The notes beneath the pieces were generated by a model, which did not search any database, had not been told where the DNA came from, and saw nothing but the letters and a program-made list of their open reading frames with translations. 64,000 bases of DNA from Torulaspora globosa (lineage: Eukaryota; Ascomycota; Saccharomycetes; Saccharomycetales; Saccharomycetaceae). Position numbers and translations under genes: made by a program. The stretch is taken from NCBI RefSeq assembly GCF_014133895.1, contig NC_050727.1, forward strand, positions 186,001-250,000, written 5' to 3'. Shown piece after piece: positions 21,068-30,173 of this stretch. The stretch's first letter is position 1. The number at the start of each line of letters is the position of its first letter.

Positions 21068-21496
21068 TTAATGCTTATATTCGTTTGCATTACCAGAATG
21101 CAAAACCAGCTTCTTGTTCTCACACTGCTGCGGCTGCCCGGCGCCCTGCTCCCCGTTGAAGATATACCTGACCACCTGTCCCGCAGAGTCCCCGCTGCGT
21201 ATCCTGTAGTTGACGATCCGCGAGATGTGGTACCCGGCCGTACATCCGAGAAAGAAGTTCACCGACGCTAGCAGGTAGTTCTTGGGCTTGATCACAAACG
21301 ACCACCGCGTCCATATCAACGCCGTGGCGAGAAGCGACAAATTCTGCGGTCCAGACACTTTCTCCACGGGACGATGGATATCGCTCAATCCAGCGATCAC
21401 AAGCCCCCATTTCAACGTCGGAGCCCAGAAATGTACCGTTCTCGGACCCGTTTCACTATTCCAAAACCTCCTAAAAGCAATATTAAGAGCTGACAT
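21068..21496 (-). CDS. MPC2: Mitochondrial pyruvate carrier subunit, Mpc2/Mpc3 family
   Basis: MPC imports pyruvate through the mitochondrial inner membrane as a heterodimer of Mpc1 with Mpc2 or Mpc3. The ATG at 21496 gives 142 residues starting MSALNIAFRRFWNSETGP; upstream codons in the frame begin only with GTG. The family core HFWAPTLKWGLVIAGLSDI, RPVEKVSGPQNLSLLATA and WTRWSFVIKPKNYLLASVN is intact, with two or three short hydrophobic helices. Single gene for the duplicated pair MPC2 (YHR162W) and MPC3 (YGR243W). It converges on LSC2, with only about 36 bases between stops. Confidence 0.95.
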   Translation of the reverse strand: MSALNIAFRRFWNSETGPRTVHFWAPTLKWGLVIAGLSDIHRPVEKVSGPQNLSLLATALIWTRWSFVIKPKNYLLASVNFFLGCTAGYHISRIVNYRIRSGDSAGQVVRYIFNGEQGAGQPQQCENKKLVLHSGNANEYKH

Positions 21497-21956
21497 CGTA
21501 TATACCCTGTTCACTTTCCGCTTCGTTCCACAATCTTGGCGTTCCGTTGATCCTTATATCCTTACTATCGAGACACAACCGACTGATCTTACTCCCGCCG
21601 CTCTCCCTAGGTGACCGCGACCCTTCTTTGTGCTCGAAGCCTTATATACACTGCCTCTTGCTTGGCCGCCGCCTGGTGGGTCATTTGTTGCTGGAGGAAA
21701 TCAGTCATGCGATCGGGGAAGAAGAAACGAGCGCGAGAGCGCGACCGGCCTTCCGGGCCGTGCAAGGTGACGTGGTTTCTCTCGTGTCCGAGAGGACCGC
21801 TGAATGTCCGGCGGGTAGACGGTGCGTGGGTGTTGGGAATTTTGGCCGTGCGAAGCGATGCGATCTTGCGAGCTCTGGGGTGTGTCTACATTAATAGGAG
21901 TACTGGTGGTGCTTTACGGGGACATCAACGGCGGATGAGCAGCGCAGAGAGCAGCT
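21497..21956. promoter_or_regulatory. Divergent promoter MPC2/3 and YAP180
   Basis: About 460 bases, GC-rich in its right half. A TATATAAG box on the minus strand (21641-21648) lies about 145 bases upstream of the MPC ATG. No RNA gene seen. Confidence 0.4.
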
Positions 21957-23459
21957 ATGACGACGTATATGAAGCTGGTGAAGGGCGCGACCAAGATCAA
22001 GATGGCGCCGCCCAAGCAGAAGTACATCGAGCCGATCATATTGGGCACGGCAGACCCTGGGGAGTTCCGCGAGGTGGTGCGGGCACTCGAGACGAGGATC
22101 TCGGACACCGCCTGGACGGTGGTGTACAAGACGCTGATCGTGGTGCACCTGATGATACGGGAGGGCGACCGGAACGTGGCGATCCGGTATTTTTCAACAC
22201 ATCTTTCGTTCTTTGAGCTGAGCGAGATCGAGCGGGCGGGCCGATGGGCGTCCGCGGACTTGCGAGCGCTGGAGCGGTACGACAGGTACCTGCTGACGCG
22301 ATGCGAGGAGTTCGAGGCGACCGGGGTCGACTACGTGCGGGAGGGATACTCGGGCCTGAAGTCGGTGGCCGGGTCGGGCGGCGTGCGGCGCGCGCTCGAT
22401 CACGTGGGGTCGCTGGAAACGCAGATTCAGGCCCTGATCAGGAACCGGTACTCGCAGGCGGACCTGTCGAACGAGCTGCTGCTGTGCGGGTTCCGGCTGC
22501 TGGTGCAGGATCTGCTGTCGCTGTACAAGTGTCTGAACGAGGGGATCATCACGCTGCTCGAGGCGTTCTTCGAGCTTACGCGGGCGGACGCGCAGCGAAC
22601 GCTCGAGCTGTACAAGGCGTTTGTCGGGCTCACGGACGACGTGGTCAAGTACCTCAAGTCGGGCAAGGCGGTCGGCATGAAGATCCCCGTGATCAAACAC
22701 ATCACCACAAAGCTTATCCGGTCGCTGGAGGAGCACCTGCGCGAGGACGAGAAGACGCACATCACTTTCAGCAAGGACGCGCCCGAGTCCGGCACGTCGA
22801 TCGCGCAGAAGAAGCTCGAGCAGATAAGGAAACAGAAGAAACTGCTGGAACAGCAGTTGCAGAACCAGCAGTTGCTCGTGTCGCCAACGGTGCAACAGCA
22901 GCCGTACAACCCGTTTGGCGCGCAGCAGGCGGACACCTTCACGTTCGAGCAGCAGCCCACGGGCAACCCGTTCCTGAACGCGAACGGCGTGCCGCAGCAG
23001 GCGACCGGTTTCTACTCCACAAACCAGGTGACCCCCGCCTTCACGGGCGCCGGGTTCGGAGGCTACTCGAACACCCAGAACCTGCACCCCTCGCGAACCG
23101 GCTCCAACAACCCGTTCACCGCAGAGACGCCGCACGATCTGCTGAACCCGTTCACACAACCCAATCTTCCGCAGCAGCCGCAGCCGCAGCCACAGATACA
23201 AAATCCCTTCCAGCAGCCGCAGCCACTCATGCCCTCGCAGACGGCACCCAGTCTCGTGCCCGCCTCGAACTTCGACACAACGGCCTACAACCAACTGGGC
23301 ATGGTACAGCAGGGCACCGGGTACAACCCGTTCCAGCTGCAGCAGATCCAGCAGCAACAGCTGCAAGCGCAGCAGCAGATGCAGATACAGCAGCAACACC
23401 ACCAGCAGCAGCAGCAGCAACAAATGTACAACCAAAATCCTAATCTCATCGACATATAA
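21957..23459 (+). CDS. YAP1801: AP180-type clathrin adaptor, Yap1801/Yap1802
   Basis: AP180 adaptors bind PtdIns(4,5)P2, clathrin and EH-domain proteins at endocytic sites. The 500-residue product has an N-terminal ANTH domain (about residues 1-275), beginning MTTYMKLVKGATKIKMAPPK with the lysine cluster typical of the lipid-binding site. The C-terminal half is glutamine-rich and carries six NPF motifs for EH-domain proteins such as Pan1/Ede1. It ends NQNPNLIDI, where LIDI resembles a clathrin box. Single representative of YAP1801 (YHR161C) and YAP1802 (YGR241C), so the symbol is arbitrary between them. The coding sequence is very GC-rich. Confidence 0.95.
   Translation: MTTYMKLVKGATKIKMAPPKQKYIEPIILGTADPGEFREVVRALETRISDTAWTVVYKTLIVVHLMIREGDRNVAIRYFSTHLSFFELSEIERAGRWASADLRALERYDRYLLTRCEEFEATGVDYVREGYSGLKSVAGSGGVRRALDHVGSLETQIQALIRNRYSQADLSNELLLCGFRLLVQDLLSLYKCLNEGIITLLEAFFELTRADAQRTLELYKAFVGLTDDVVKYLKSGKAVGMKIPVIKHITTKLIRSLEEHLREDEKTHITFSKDAPESGTSIAQKKLEQIRKQKKLLEQQLQNQQLLVSPTVQQQPYNPFGAQQADTFTFEQQPTGNPFLNANGVPQQATGFYSTNQVTPAFTGAGFGGYSNTQNLHPSRTGSNNPFTAETPHDLLNPFTQPNLPQQPQPQPQIQNPFQQPQPLMPSQTAPSLVPASNFDTTAYNQLGMVQQGTGYNPFQLQQIQQQQLQAQQQMQIQQQHHQQQQQQQMYNQNPNLIDI
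23339..23421 (+). repeat. CAG/CAA glutamine repeat in YAP180
   Basis: Imperfect CAG-rich run coding for glutamine-rich sequence at the C-terminus of the AP180 protein, mixed with CTG, ATG and CAC codons. Confidence 0.7.
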
Positions 23460-23925
23460 ACTATTCTAATAGATCTCACATCAAACCTTTCGCTACCAGC
23501 ACAGCCTGTCCACCATGCTAGGCGGTAACGAACCTACGTATGGTAGCGCCGCTCGTCAATGAAATTCGAAAGAGAACGTCGCACGTGATCCGGATTCCTC
23601 TAAATTCTGACCTGGCGGGTTCCACTAATCGGCGCGAATTTAGTGGATGCCGCACGCCAGTCGTTCTCGAAGAGCAGAAATCACCTAACTAACAGCCTGA
23701 ACATAACGCAACGCAGCATCTCTCTCAATAAACCGGATAATGAAGCTCATTGGCATCGTCCTTCCGGATCGCTATTCAGTGCAGATCGTAAAGGCCAATA
23801 ATCACCACATTTTTTCGATCTTCTAATATAGCGTAGTTTGTCCAAATAAAAGGATATAGTGGTATTGGATTGTCGGACAGAAAGTTTGTTTCCAAGGATA
23901 GGTCGTTAGTAAAGGTGCTGAAGAA
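23460..23925. promoter_or_regulatory. PFK1 promoter region
   Basis: About 465 bases. An E-box CACGTG (Cbf1/Pho4 type, within ATCACGTG on the minus strand) lies at 23582-23587. A CTTCC (Gcr1-type) pentamer in GTCCTTCCGGATCG near 23760 would suit a glycolytic gene. No centromere CDE III sequence accompanies the CDE I-like E-box. Confidence 0.45.
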
Positions 23926-26880
23926 ATGGTGGCCCTTCAAGAAGCGTGCTACGGTGTAGCATTTGCGTCGGTGGTTACTGCTGATGAGGATAAGTTTAAA
24001 GAGAGCATCCAGTTTTATCACTCGCTGGGTTTCTCTACGGTGAAGGATTTCAACAAGTTCAAGCATGGAGAGAATCTAATTCTGTCGTCAGGCACTTCAC
24101 AGGACTCTTTGAAGGAAGCTTGGTTGGAAGCGTTCAAATTGAGCGAAATCGATGAGTGTGGGTTCCGCGTCCCACAGCAAGAGGCAAAGAACAAGCAGCA
24201 GAGCGGTGGGGCTCTGGTTAAGATTCGTCTTGTTATGCATGAGCCCAGCAAGGAGAAGAACAGAGATGACTGTGTGGTGACGTATTTCACGACTGAGCTG
24301 GACCAAGTGTTGGAGAAGTTTCCGGAGGCCGAGAAGGTGTCTGACAGTGTGGTGTTCATCAGAGACCCTCTTGGGAACCGGATTGGATTCAGTAGCTTGG
24401 CGTCTCCGCTGGATGAGCGACCAACCAGCAGGGAGTTCTTTTTAAACGACGGTGTCGTGGACGCCCAGGCGGCTAATGGGAGCCAGCCAGTGGACGCTCT
24501 AAGACAGACTTTGGCTGCCGGCGAGAGAAGGAAGAAAATCGCCGTGATGACCTCTGGTGGTGACTCGCCCGGCATGAACGCTGCCGTCCGTGCTGTGGTT
24601 CGTACGGGTATCCACTACGGTTGCGACGTTTTTGCCGTTTACGAGGGTTACGAAGGTTTGCTGAAGGGCGGCGAGTATTTGAGACAGATGAAATGGGAAG
24701 ACGTTAGAGGTTGGCTGAGCGAGGGCGGTACTTTGATTGGTACTGCTCGTTCCATGGAGTTTAGAGAACGCTGGGGTCGTAAGCAAGCTGCCGGTAACCT
24801 GATCTCTCAAGGCATCGATGCGTTGATTGTGTGCGGTGGTGACGGTTCGCTGACAGGTGCGGATCTTTTCAGATCGGAATGGCCCTCCTTAGTCGAGGAG
24901 CTTGTCAAGGACGGCAAGTTCACCCAAGAGCAGGTCGAGCCATACAAGAGTTTGACTATTGTCGGTCTTGTGGGATCCATCGATAACGATATGGCTGGTA
25001 CTGATTCGACTATAGGCGCTTACTCTGCGTTGGAGAGAATCGTCGAAATGGTGGACTACATCGATGAAACCGCCAAGTCGCACTCTCGTGCCTTCGTTGT
25101 GGAGGTCATGGGCAGACACTGTGGTTGGTTGGCTCTGATGGCAGGTATCGCAACCGGTGCGGACTACATCTTCATTCCTGAGAGAGCCGTTCCACATGGC
25201 AAATGGCAGGAAGAATTGAAGGAAGTTTGTCAAAGACACAGAAACAAGGGTAGAAGAAACAACACAGTTATTGTTGCTGAAGGTGCTCTTGATGATCAAT
25301 TGAACCCTGTGACGGCAGATGACGTCAAAAACGCTTTGCTCGACCTCGGTTTGGACACTAAAGTTACTATTCTAGGTCACGTTCAAAGAGGTGGTACTGC
25401 TGTTGCCCATGACAGATGGTTGGCTACCTTGCAAGGTGTTGACTCTGTGAAGGCAGTTTTGGAGATGACCCCACAGACACCATCCCCATTGATTGGTATT
25501 CTGGAGAACAAGATCATCAGAATGCCATTGGTTGAATCCGTCAAGATGACTAAATCTGTGGCTACCGCTATTGGGAACAAAGACTTCGACAAGGCCATTT
25601 CTCTAAGGGACACGGAATTCATCGAACTGTATGAAAACTTCATATCCACCACTGTTAAGGACGATGGTGCTGAGATGCTGCCTGTGGATGAAAGATTGAA
25701 CATTGGTATTGTTCACGTCGGTGCTCCTTCCGCTGCTTTGAATGCCGCCACCCGTGCTGCCACTTTGTACTGTGTTTCTCGAGGTCACAAGCCATTGGCT
25801 ATTCTAAACGGCTTCAGCGGTTTGATCCAAACTGGTCAAATCAAGGAATTGTCATGGATCGATGTCGAGAACTGGCACAACCTTGGTGGTTCTGAAATTG
25901 GTACTAACAGATCCGTTGCTGCTGATGACATGGGTACCGTTGCTTATTATTTCCAAAAGGCCAAATTAGACGGTTTGATCATCATCGGTGGTTTTGAAGG
26001 TTTCAACTCCTTGAATCAGCTCCGTGACAGCAGAAAGGAATATCCGATCTTCAACATCCCAATGGTTTTAATTCCTTCTACTATCTCTAATAATGTCCCC
26101 GGCACTGAATATTCGCTGGGTGTTGACACATGTTTGAACTCATTGGTCAAATACACCGATGAAATCAAACAAAGTGCCTCCGCTACGAGGAGGAGAGTCT
26201 TCGTGTGTGAGGTGCAAGGTGGCCACTCCGGTTTCATTGCCTCTTTCACCGGTTTGATTACTGGTGCTGTCTCTGTGTACACACCTGAGGACAAGATTAC
26301 TTTATCCACAATCAGGGAGGACCTGGCATTGCTGAAGGAGAACTTCCGTCACGACAAGGGTGAAAACCGTAACGGTAAGTTGGTAATTAGAAATGAACAA
26401 GCTTCCAGTGTTTACAGCACAGAACTGTTAGCCAACATAATTTCAGAATCCAGTGACGGCAGATTCGGCGTTAGAACCGCTGTCCCCGGTCATGTTCAAC
26501 AAGGTGGTTTCCCAAGCTCCAAAGACCGTGTGACCGCATCGAGATTTGCCGTCAAATGTATCAAATTCATTGAACAATGGAACAAGAAGGACATTGCTCT
26601 CGACCAAAACGCCGGCGACGAGAAAGTGCTAAGATTCAAATACGACTTGCATGGAGCTAAGGTCTCGACCGTTGACAACGAGGACAACTCTGCTGCCGTC
26701 ATCTGTGTCAACGGATCCAAGGTCTCCTTCAAGCCAATCGCCCGCTTGTGGGAGTGCGAGACAAACGTCGCGCTGAGAAAGGGACACGAAGTTCACTGGA
26801 CCGAGTTCAGCAGAATCGGTGACATTCTATCCGGCAGACTCAAGTTGAGAGCCGAAGTGGAAGCTTCAAACAGCCGTTGA
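23926..26880 (+). CDS. PFK1: Pfk1, 6-phosphofructokinase alpha subunit
   Basis: Pfk1 phosphorylates fructose 6-phosphate in glycolysis as part of a hetero-octamer with Pfk2. The 984-residue product (S. cerevisiae: 987) has the fungal N-terminal glyoxalase-like extension (about residues 1-190) and two homologous halves. The N-half has MTSGGDSPGMNAAVRAVVR from about residue 207, CGGDGS and GSIDNDMAGTDSTIG, with its catalytic aspartate. The C-half has VGAPSAALNAATRAAT and GGFEGFNS and is expected to hold the allosteric site. Codon use shifts toward highly expressed codons (GGT, AAG, TTG, GTC). Position equals YGR240C, the alpha subunit. Confidence 0.96.
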   Translation: MVALQEACYGVAFASVVTADEDKFKESIQFYHSLGFSTVKDFNKFKHGENLILSSGTSQDSLKEAWLEAFKLSEIDECGFRVPQQEAKNKQQSGGALVKIRLVMHEPSKEKNRDDCVVTYFTTELDQVLEKFPEAEKVSDSVVFIRDPLGNRIGFSSLASPLDERPTSREFFLNDGVVDAQAANGSQPVDALRQTLAAGERRKKIAVMTSGGDSPGMNAAVRAVVRTGIHYGCDVFAVYEGYEGLLKGGEYLRQMKWEDVRGWLSEGGTLIGTARSMEFRERWGRKQAAGNLISQGIDALIVCGGDGSLTGADLFRSEWPSLVEELVKDGKFTQEQVEPYKSLTIVGLVGSIDNDMAGTDSTIGAYSALERIVEMVDYIDETAKSHSRAFVVEVMGRHCGWLALMAGIATGADYIFIPERAVPHGKWQEELKEVCQRHRNKGRRNNTVIVAEGALDDQLNPVTADDVKNALLDLGLDTKVTILGHVQRGGTAVAHDRWLATLQGVDSVKAVLEMTPQTPSPLIGILENKIIRMPLVESVKMTKSVATAIGNKDFDKAISLRDTEFIELYENFISTTVKDDGAEMLPVDERLNIGIVHVGAPSAALNAATRAATLYCVSRGHKPLAILNGFSGLIQTGQIKELSWIDVENWHNLGGSEIGTNRSVAADDMGTVAYYFQKAKLDGLIIIGGFEGFNSLNQLRDSRKEYPIFNIPMVLIPSTISNNVPGTEYSLGVDTCLNSLVKYTDEIKQSASATRRRVFVCEVQGGHSGFIASFTGLITGAVSVYTPEDKITLSTIREDLALLKENFRHDKGENRNGKLVIRNEQASSVYSTELLANIISESSDGRFGVRTAVPGHVQQGGFPSSKDRVTASRFAVKCIKFIEQWNKKDIALDQNAGDEKVLRFKYDLHGAKVSTVDNEDNSAAVICVNGSKVSFKPIARLWECETNVALRKGHEVHWTEFSRIGDILSGRLKLRAEVEASNSR

Positions 26881-27455
26881 AGCACTACCACATTTTGAGA
26901 TGATGATGATTATTTTAACCCCACAAGCACTGCCCTAACGAGGACAATCCTATTGTTTCTCTTACGCTACTTTGTGTCTTGTCTCCTCTTAACGGCAGGC
27001 CTGCAATTTTGTACGATACAGTGTTACCACTAAGTAACAACAACCTACATAGAAATATACTTTGACGCACTTGACAACGTATACGAGATAGCCTGAATTA
27101 CGCTTCCATTCCTGTATATTTGCTGACGCAGCGATGTCAGCGTCCTCGGCGCGGACGCTATCCCTCTAAACGCATATCCGGGGAGGTCACGTGGACTATG
27201 CATTTAGCCGGCAAAAGCACGGATGAACGGACTCTTCGGGGCTCGGGCTTAAACCTTCGATGGCAGGTAGTTGGTGAAATTTTTCTATACCTCCGATGAG
27301 TGTTGAGCCTTAAGCACTATATAAGTAGTTGACGAGCAGGACTGAAGACTATCGATAGCTCAAAAAGACCATTACGGGGACGATAGAGTCGCTGACCTCT
27401 TGGTTACATCACTACAAGCAAGCAACGCTGTTAAGGAGCCCTACCGTTTAATAAA
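26881..27455. promoter_or_regulatory. PFK1 3' flank and PEX18/21 promoter
   Basis: About 575 bases. An E-box within GTCACGTG lies at 27188-27193, and a TATATAAG box at 27318-27325 is about 130 bases before the PEX18/21 ATG. Paired CGG/CCG triplets around 27145-27180 hint at an oleate-response-like element but do not fit the consensus. The ATGATGATGA run at 26900 has no partner D box, so no snoRNA is called. Confidence 0.4.
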
Positions 27456-28262
27456 ATGTCGGCATCGTGTCAAGTCAACCCTCTGCAACAGTTTGTCAGC
27501 AAAGGAGATTCAGCCCAAGGACGGGGATTTGGGTTTTCAGCTCAGCAGCGGCCCTCGGAGCAACAGCCTCTGCCTGTCGAGTATTCTTTCTTGCATGAAC
27601 AAGAAGGAGCTTTACAAGGCAGTAACATGTTTTTAGCGGTGCAGCAGCCATCATCGCTATCGCATTTGCAGGCTTCTCCGGGGCCTGCTTCGAGGTCCTG
27701 GCTTAACCAGTTTTCATCAATGAAGCTGGAAGATCCGCTGTCGTTTGACAGCGATTATAGGAAGCATTATGCCAATTACGAGTCGCAGCAACTGCTGCAG
27801 ACACGCCAGCGACTGTCAAACATGTCGCCTACTTTAAACAGAACCATGTACTACCAGCCTGTGAACTCATACTTCCGGCCTCCTCCTGCTGAGGGTCAAC
27901 CTATGACAGATGCATCGGATTCTAGGCTTGACGAGGAGTTTCAATCTCTGGAAGCGGAGTTGCAGAAGGAAAATCCGGGCTCTCAAGATGAGAATGTGGG
28001 ATTCGATGACGAGCAGGTGGAATTTCAAAGAATAGCCAGTGAGATCGTTGAGTCTTGCTCCAGTACATCGCATTCGCCATCACCTGTGAGCTCGAAACTG
28101 TACAGTTCAAAGTTTATGACTCTAATGCGCAACGTAAGCGAAGGATCGGTTACGCTAAGCCGCGGAAATAGTACTCACAGTGCGGAGTTCCATTCCAGCG
28201 ATGGAGAGGTCATCGGTAATGAATTTTCTCCCGTTGCGGACCATGTTCATGAATTATCGTGA
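27456..28262 (+). CDS. PEX21: Peroxin Pex18/Pex21, Pex7 co-receptor
   Basis: Pex18 and Pex21 are co-receptors that help Pex7 carry PTS2 proteins into peroxisomes. The 268-residue product has the N-terminal block SASCQVNPLQQFVS, whose Cys near the start is the ubiquitylated residue in this family. A central SWLNQFSSMKLEDPL acts as a tryptophan-containing docking segment. The conserved C-terminal Pex7-binding stretch LYSSKFMTLMRNVSEGSVTL aligns with S. cerevisiae Pex18. Length is similar to Pex18 (283) and Pex21 (288). It stands for both YHR160C and YGR239C, so the symbol is arbitrary between them. Confidence 0.88.
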   Translation: MSASCQVNPLQQFVSKGDSAQGRGFGFSAQQRPSEQQPLPVEYSFLHEQEGALQGSNMFLAVQQPSSLSHLQASPGPASRSWLNQFSSMKLEDPLSFDSDYRKHYANYESQQLLQTRQRLSNMSPTLNRTMYYQPVNSYFRPPPAEGQPMTDASDSRLDEEFQSLEAELQKENPGSQDENVGFDDEQVEFQRIASEIVESCSSTSHSPSPVSSKLYSSKFMTLMRNVSEGSVTLSRGNSTHSAEFHSSDGEVIGNEFSPVADHVHELS

Positions 28263-28416
28263 TCAGATGCCAAAAGAATAATGAATTGATGTTGCATGTA
28301 TAATTTAATACTTTTTAATGATAAATTTTTTGAAGCCTAAATTCCCGTTATGGAGTGAACTTGAATGTCCCGGTTGCAGTACTAATTGTAAAAGTTCCGT
28401 GTCATGACCAAATGCG

Positions 28417-29625
28417 TCAGGTCGGCATATCCTTCATTTCAACGTTCTTGCTCGCTTCTTCCTCCTCGGCGCTCATTTCGCCTCCAACAAACTTGAGTTT
28501 GTTATCGTTTACCGCAGGCTCATTGGGTCCTTCAAGTTCAGACCTGATTAACTCATCATCATTAAATGTCTCGTTTTGCTGCCGGCTATCTGATTCTTCT
28601 TCTATTCCCAGCAATCCATATTTCATATCGCTTACGAAACTCCACAGCGATTTCGTGACACTGATCGTTTCTTCATTCTGCTTTCCGCTTCGTACCTCGT
28701 CATCGCTCTCTTGCCCTCCTTTTTGCTGAGCAGCCGTACCTGACTGCTCCTCCCAATGCAAACTGCGCTCTAGCTCATTTTGAATTATTTGATCAAACTG
28801 GTTGAAAATTGCTAAGGATTTGCTCCAAACAGATGGCCTGTTCTCTCTAGCGGGAACGTCGTTTGATGCGACTGTATCCTTCACAGGGTGATTTGAGCCA
28901 TGTCCTTGACGCTTCTTTGCTTGCTCATCCCCTTTGAGGTCCTTTTTCACTCTATCCACTGTAGGCGAGGTGTTGTTGTTTGTTGCTTTATGAAAGTGAT
29001 TGGTTACTTTCTCCTTCAACTCTTGAAGGTCCTTTAGCCGCTCCTGGTACAATATGTCTTCTGAGGCTAGTTGCTTCTTTAGTTCTTCAATTCTCTGTTT
29101 CGCATCAAGAATCTCTAGCTCCTTGTTAGCCAGATTCTGCAGCAAAGTGCTCATCATCACATCGGTATCCGCCGTCGAAGAGCGAAAACTTGCGTTGCTT
29201 CCTGACCTGTTTCTTTCGGGGCGATAAGATCGATCAGCCATGAGCGTCGTAGGAGCACTAGTATTGAACTTCTTATGGCCCTCTGGTGTCTTTGGCGCAA
29301 CTATTGGTTGGATTAACGATCGCCTTTTGCTCAACCCGTTGCCGGGCCTTGTTGCAATAGCAACATTGAAAGATTGCTCTTCGGAATACTTTAGTGGATG
29401 GTCTTGGTGGCTCAGCCTTTGCGGCGTCGTCTGTCTCGACTGTCCATATGTCTTTGTGCCCTCATGCGTATGCAAATCTCTTTTGCGAGATATAGAACCT
29501 CCAGAAACACGTCTACCGGGAGATGATATGGCTGGCAGGGTGATGGATCCCGAAGATACTCGTGTGCTCGTATCCACCTCCAGATCTTTGTCGGTAGCTG
29601 CGATAAACTCGTCGAACTTGTTCAT
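28417..29625 (-). CDS. TDA11: Tda11-like protein of unknown function
   Basis: YHR159W/TDA11 is an uncharacterised cytoplasmic protein in S. cerevisiae. The start is set at 29625 (MNKFDEFIAATDKDLEVDTSTR), which matches the conserved N-terminus; the frame runs 26 codons further upstream to a non-conserved ATG-less or alternative start at 29703. The 402-residue product is serine/threonine-rich. It has a coiled-coil segment around residues 165-215 (NLANKELEILDAKQRIEELK) and a conserved SLWSFVSDMKYGLLGIEEESD block near residue 340. Placement between PEX18/21 and KEL1/2 agrees with YHR159W. Confidence 0.85.
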   Translation of the reverse strand: MNKFDEFIAATDKDLEVDTSTRVSSGSITLPAISSPGRRVSGGSISRKRDLHTHEGTKTYGQSRQTTPQRLSHQDHPLKYSEEQSFNVAIATRPGNGLSKRRSLIQPIVAPKTPEGHKKFNTSAPTTLMADRSYRPERNRSGSNASFRSSTADTDVMMSTLLQNLANKELEILDAKQRIEELKKQLASEDILYQERLKDLQELKEKVTNHFHKATNNNTSPTVDRVKKDLKGDEQAKKRQGHGSNHPVKDTVASNDVPARENRPSVWSKSLAIFNQFDQIIQNELERSLHWEEQSGTAAQQKGGQESDDEVRSGKQNEETISVTKSLWSFVSDMKYGLLGIEEESDSRQQNETFNDDELIRSELEGPNEPAVNDNKLKFVGGEMSAEEEEASKNVEMKDMPT

Positions 29626-30002
29626 TGTTCTCTCTGGCTGCCCAAAACGAGCTGAATAATAAACTTGTATGAACAATCCTAGATCCAAATAGCAGATACA
29701 CACAACGGAACGCCTCCTAGAGTCCTTGATAAAGTATTAGAGGTTGTCCACGGCTAGACCCCATCGACCTTGAATATGTGCTAGGCTTCTGTGTCGCTCT
29801 ATACGTATTCCGCTAGTAAGGTTCATCAAGAAAGCTAAGTTCAACTACCGATACTATCAGAAACTCCTGAAGAAGGGGTCGTGAGGACTGGGAAGCCTGT
29901 CAGATCAGTTAGCAGCTTTGTATCATTACTAGCATTGTATTATATATTCCGAACTGGACGCCAGCCTAACGTGATCCAATTTGGAAGAACGAGAATCAAA
30001 TA
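29626..30002. promoter_or_regulatory. Divergent promoter TDA11 / KEL1
   Basis: About 375 bases between divergent genes. An AT-rich ATTATATATT stretch near 29937 could serve as TATA element for KEL1. No other recognised site. Confidence 0.35.
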
Positions 30003-30138
30003 ATGGCTCCCTTCAATTTCAAGAAGAAGAAAGAGACGAAATCTTCGAGCTCTGCATCTCCCACTTTAGTGTCTACACCTGCCAAAAGTGCTACTCCAAC
30101 GGCTGCTTTCCAAACCTACTTCCAGCAGCAGCGCCAGC

Positions 30139-30173
<35 letters not shown>

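Noticed and set aside
13150..23443. Many long antisense and out-of-frame ORFs in SOL, LSC2 and YAP180 (up to about 413 codons)
   Set aside because: They are shadows caused by GC-rich codon use of the true genes, with repetitive Arg/Leu/Val composition.
23582..23589. Centromere CDE I-like sequence (ATCACGTG); similar sites at 27187-27193 and 60166-60173
   Set aside because: No CDE III (TGNTTCCGAA) at the right distance and no 80-base AT-rich CDE II, so these are E-boxes.
26898..26906. ATGATGA box C-like motif after PFK1, as C/D snoRNA
   Set aside because: No box D or terminal stem within a suitable distance.
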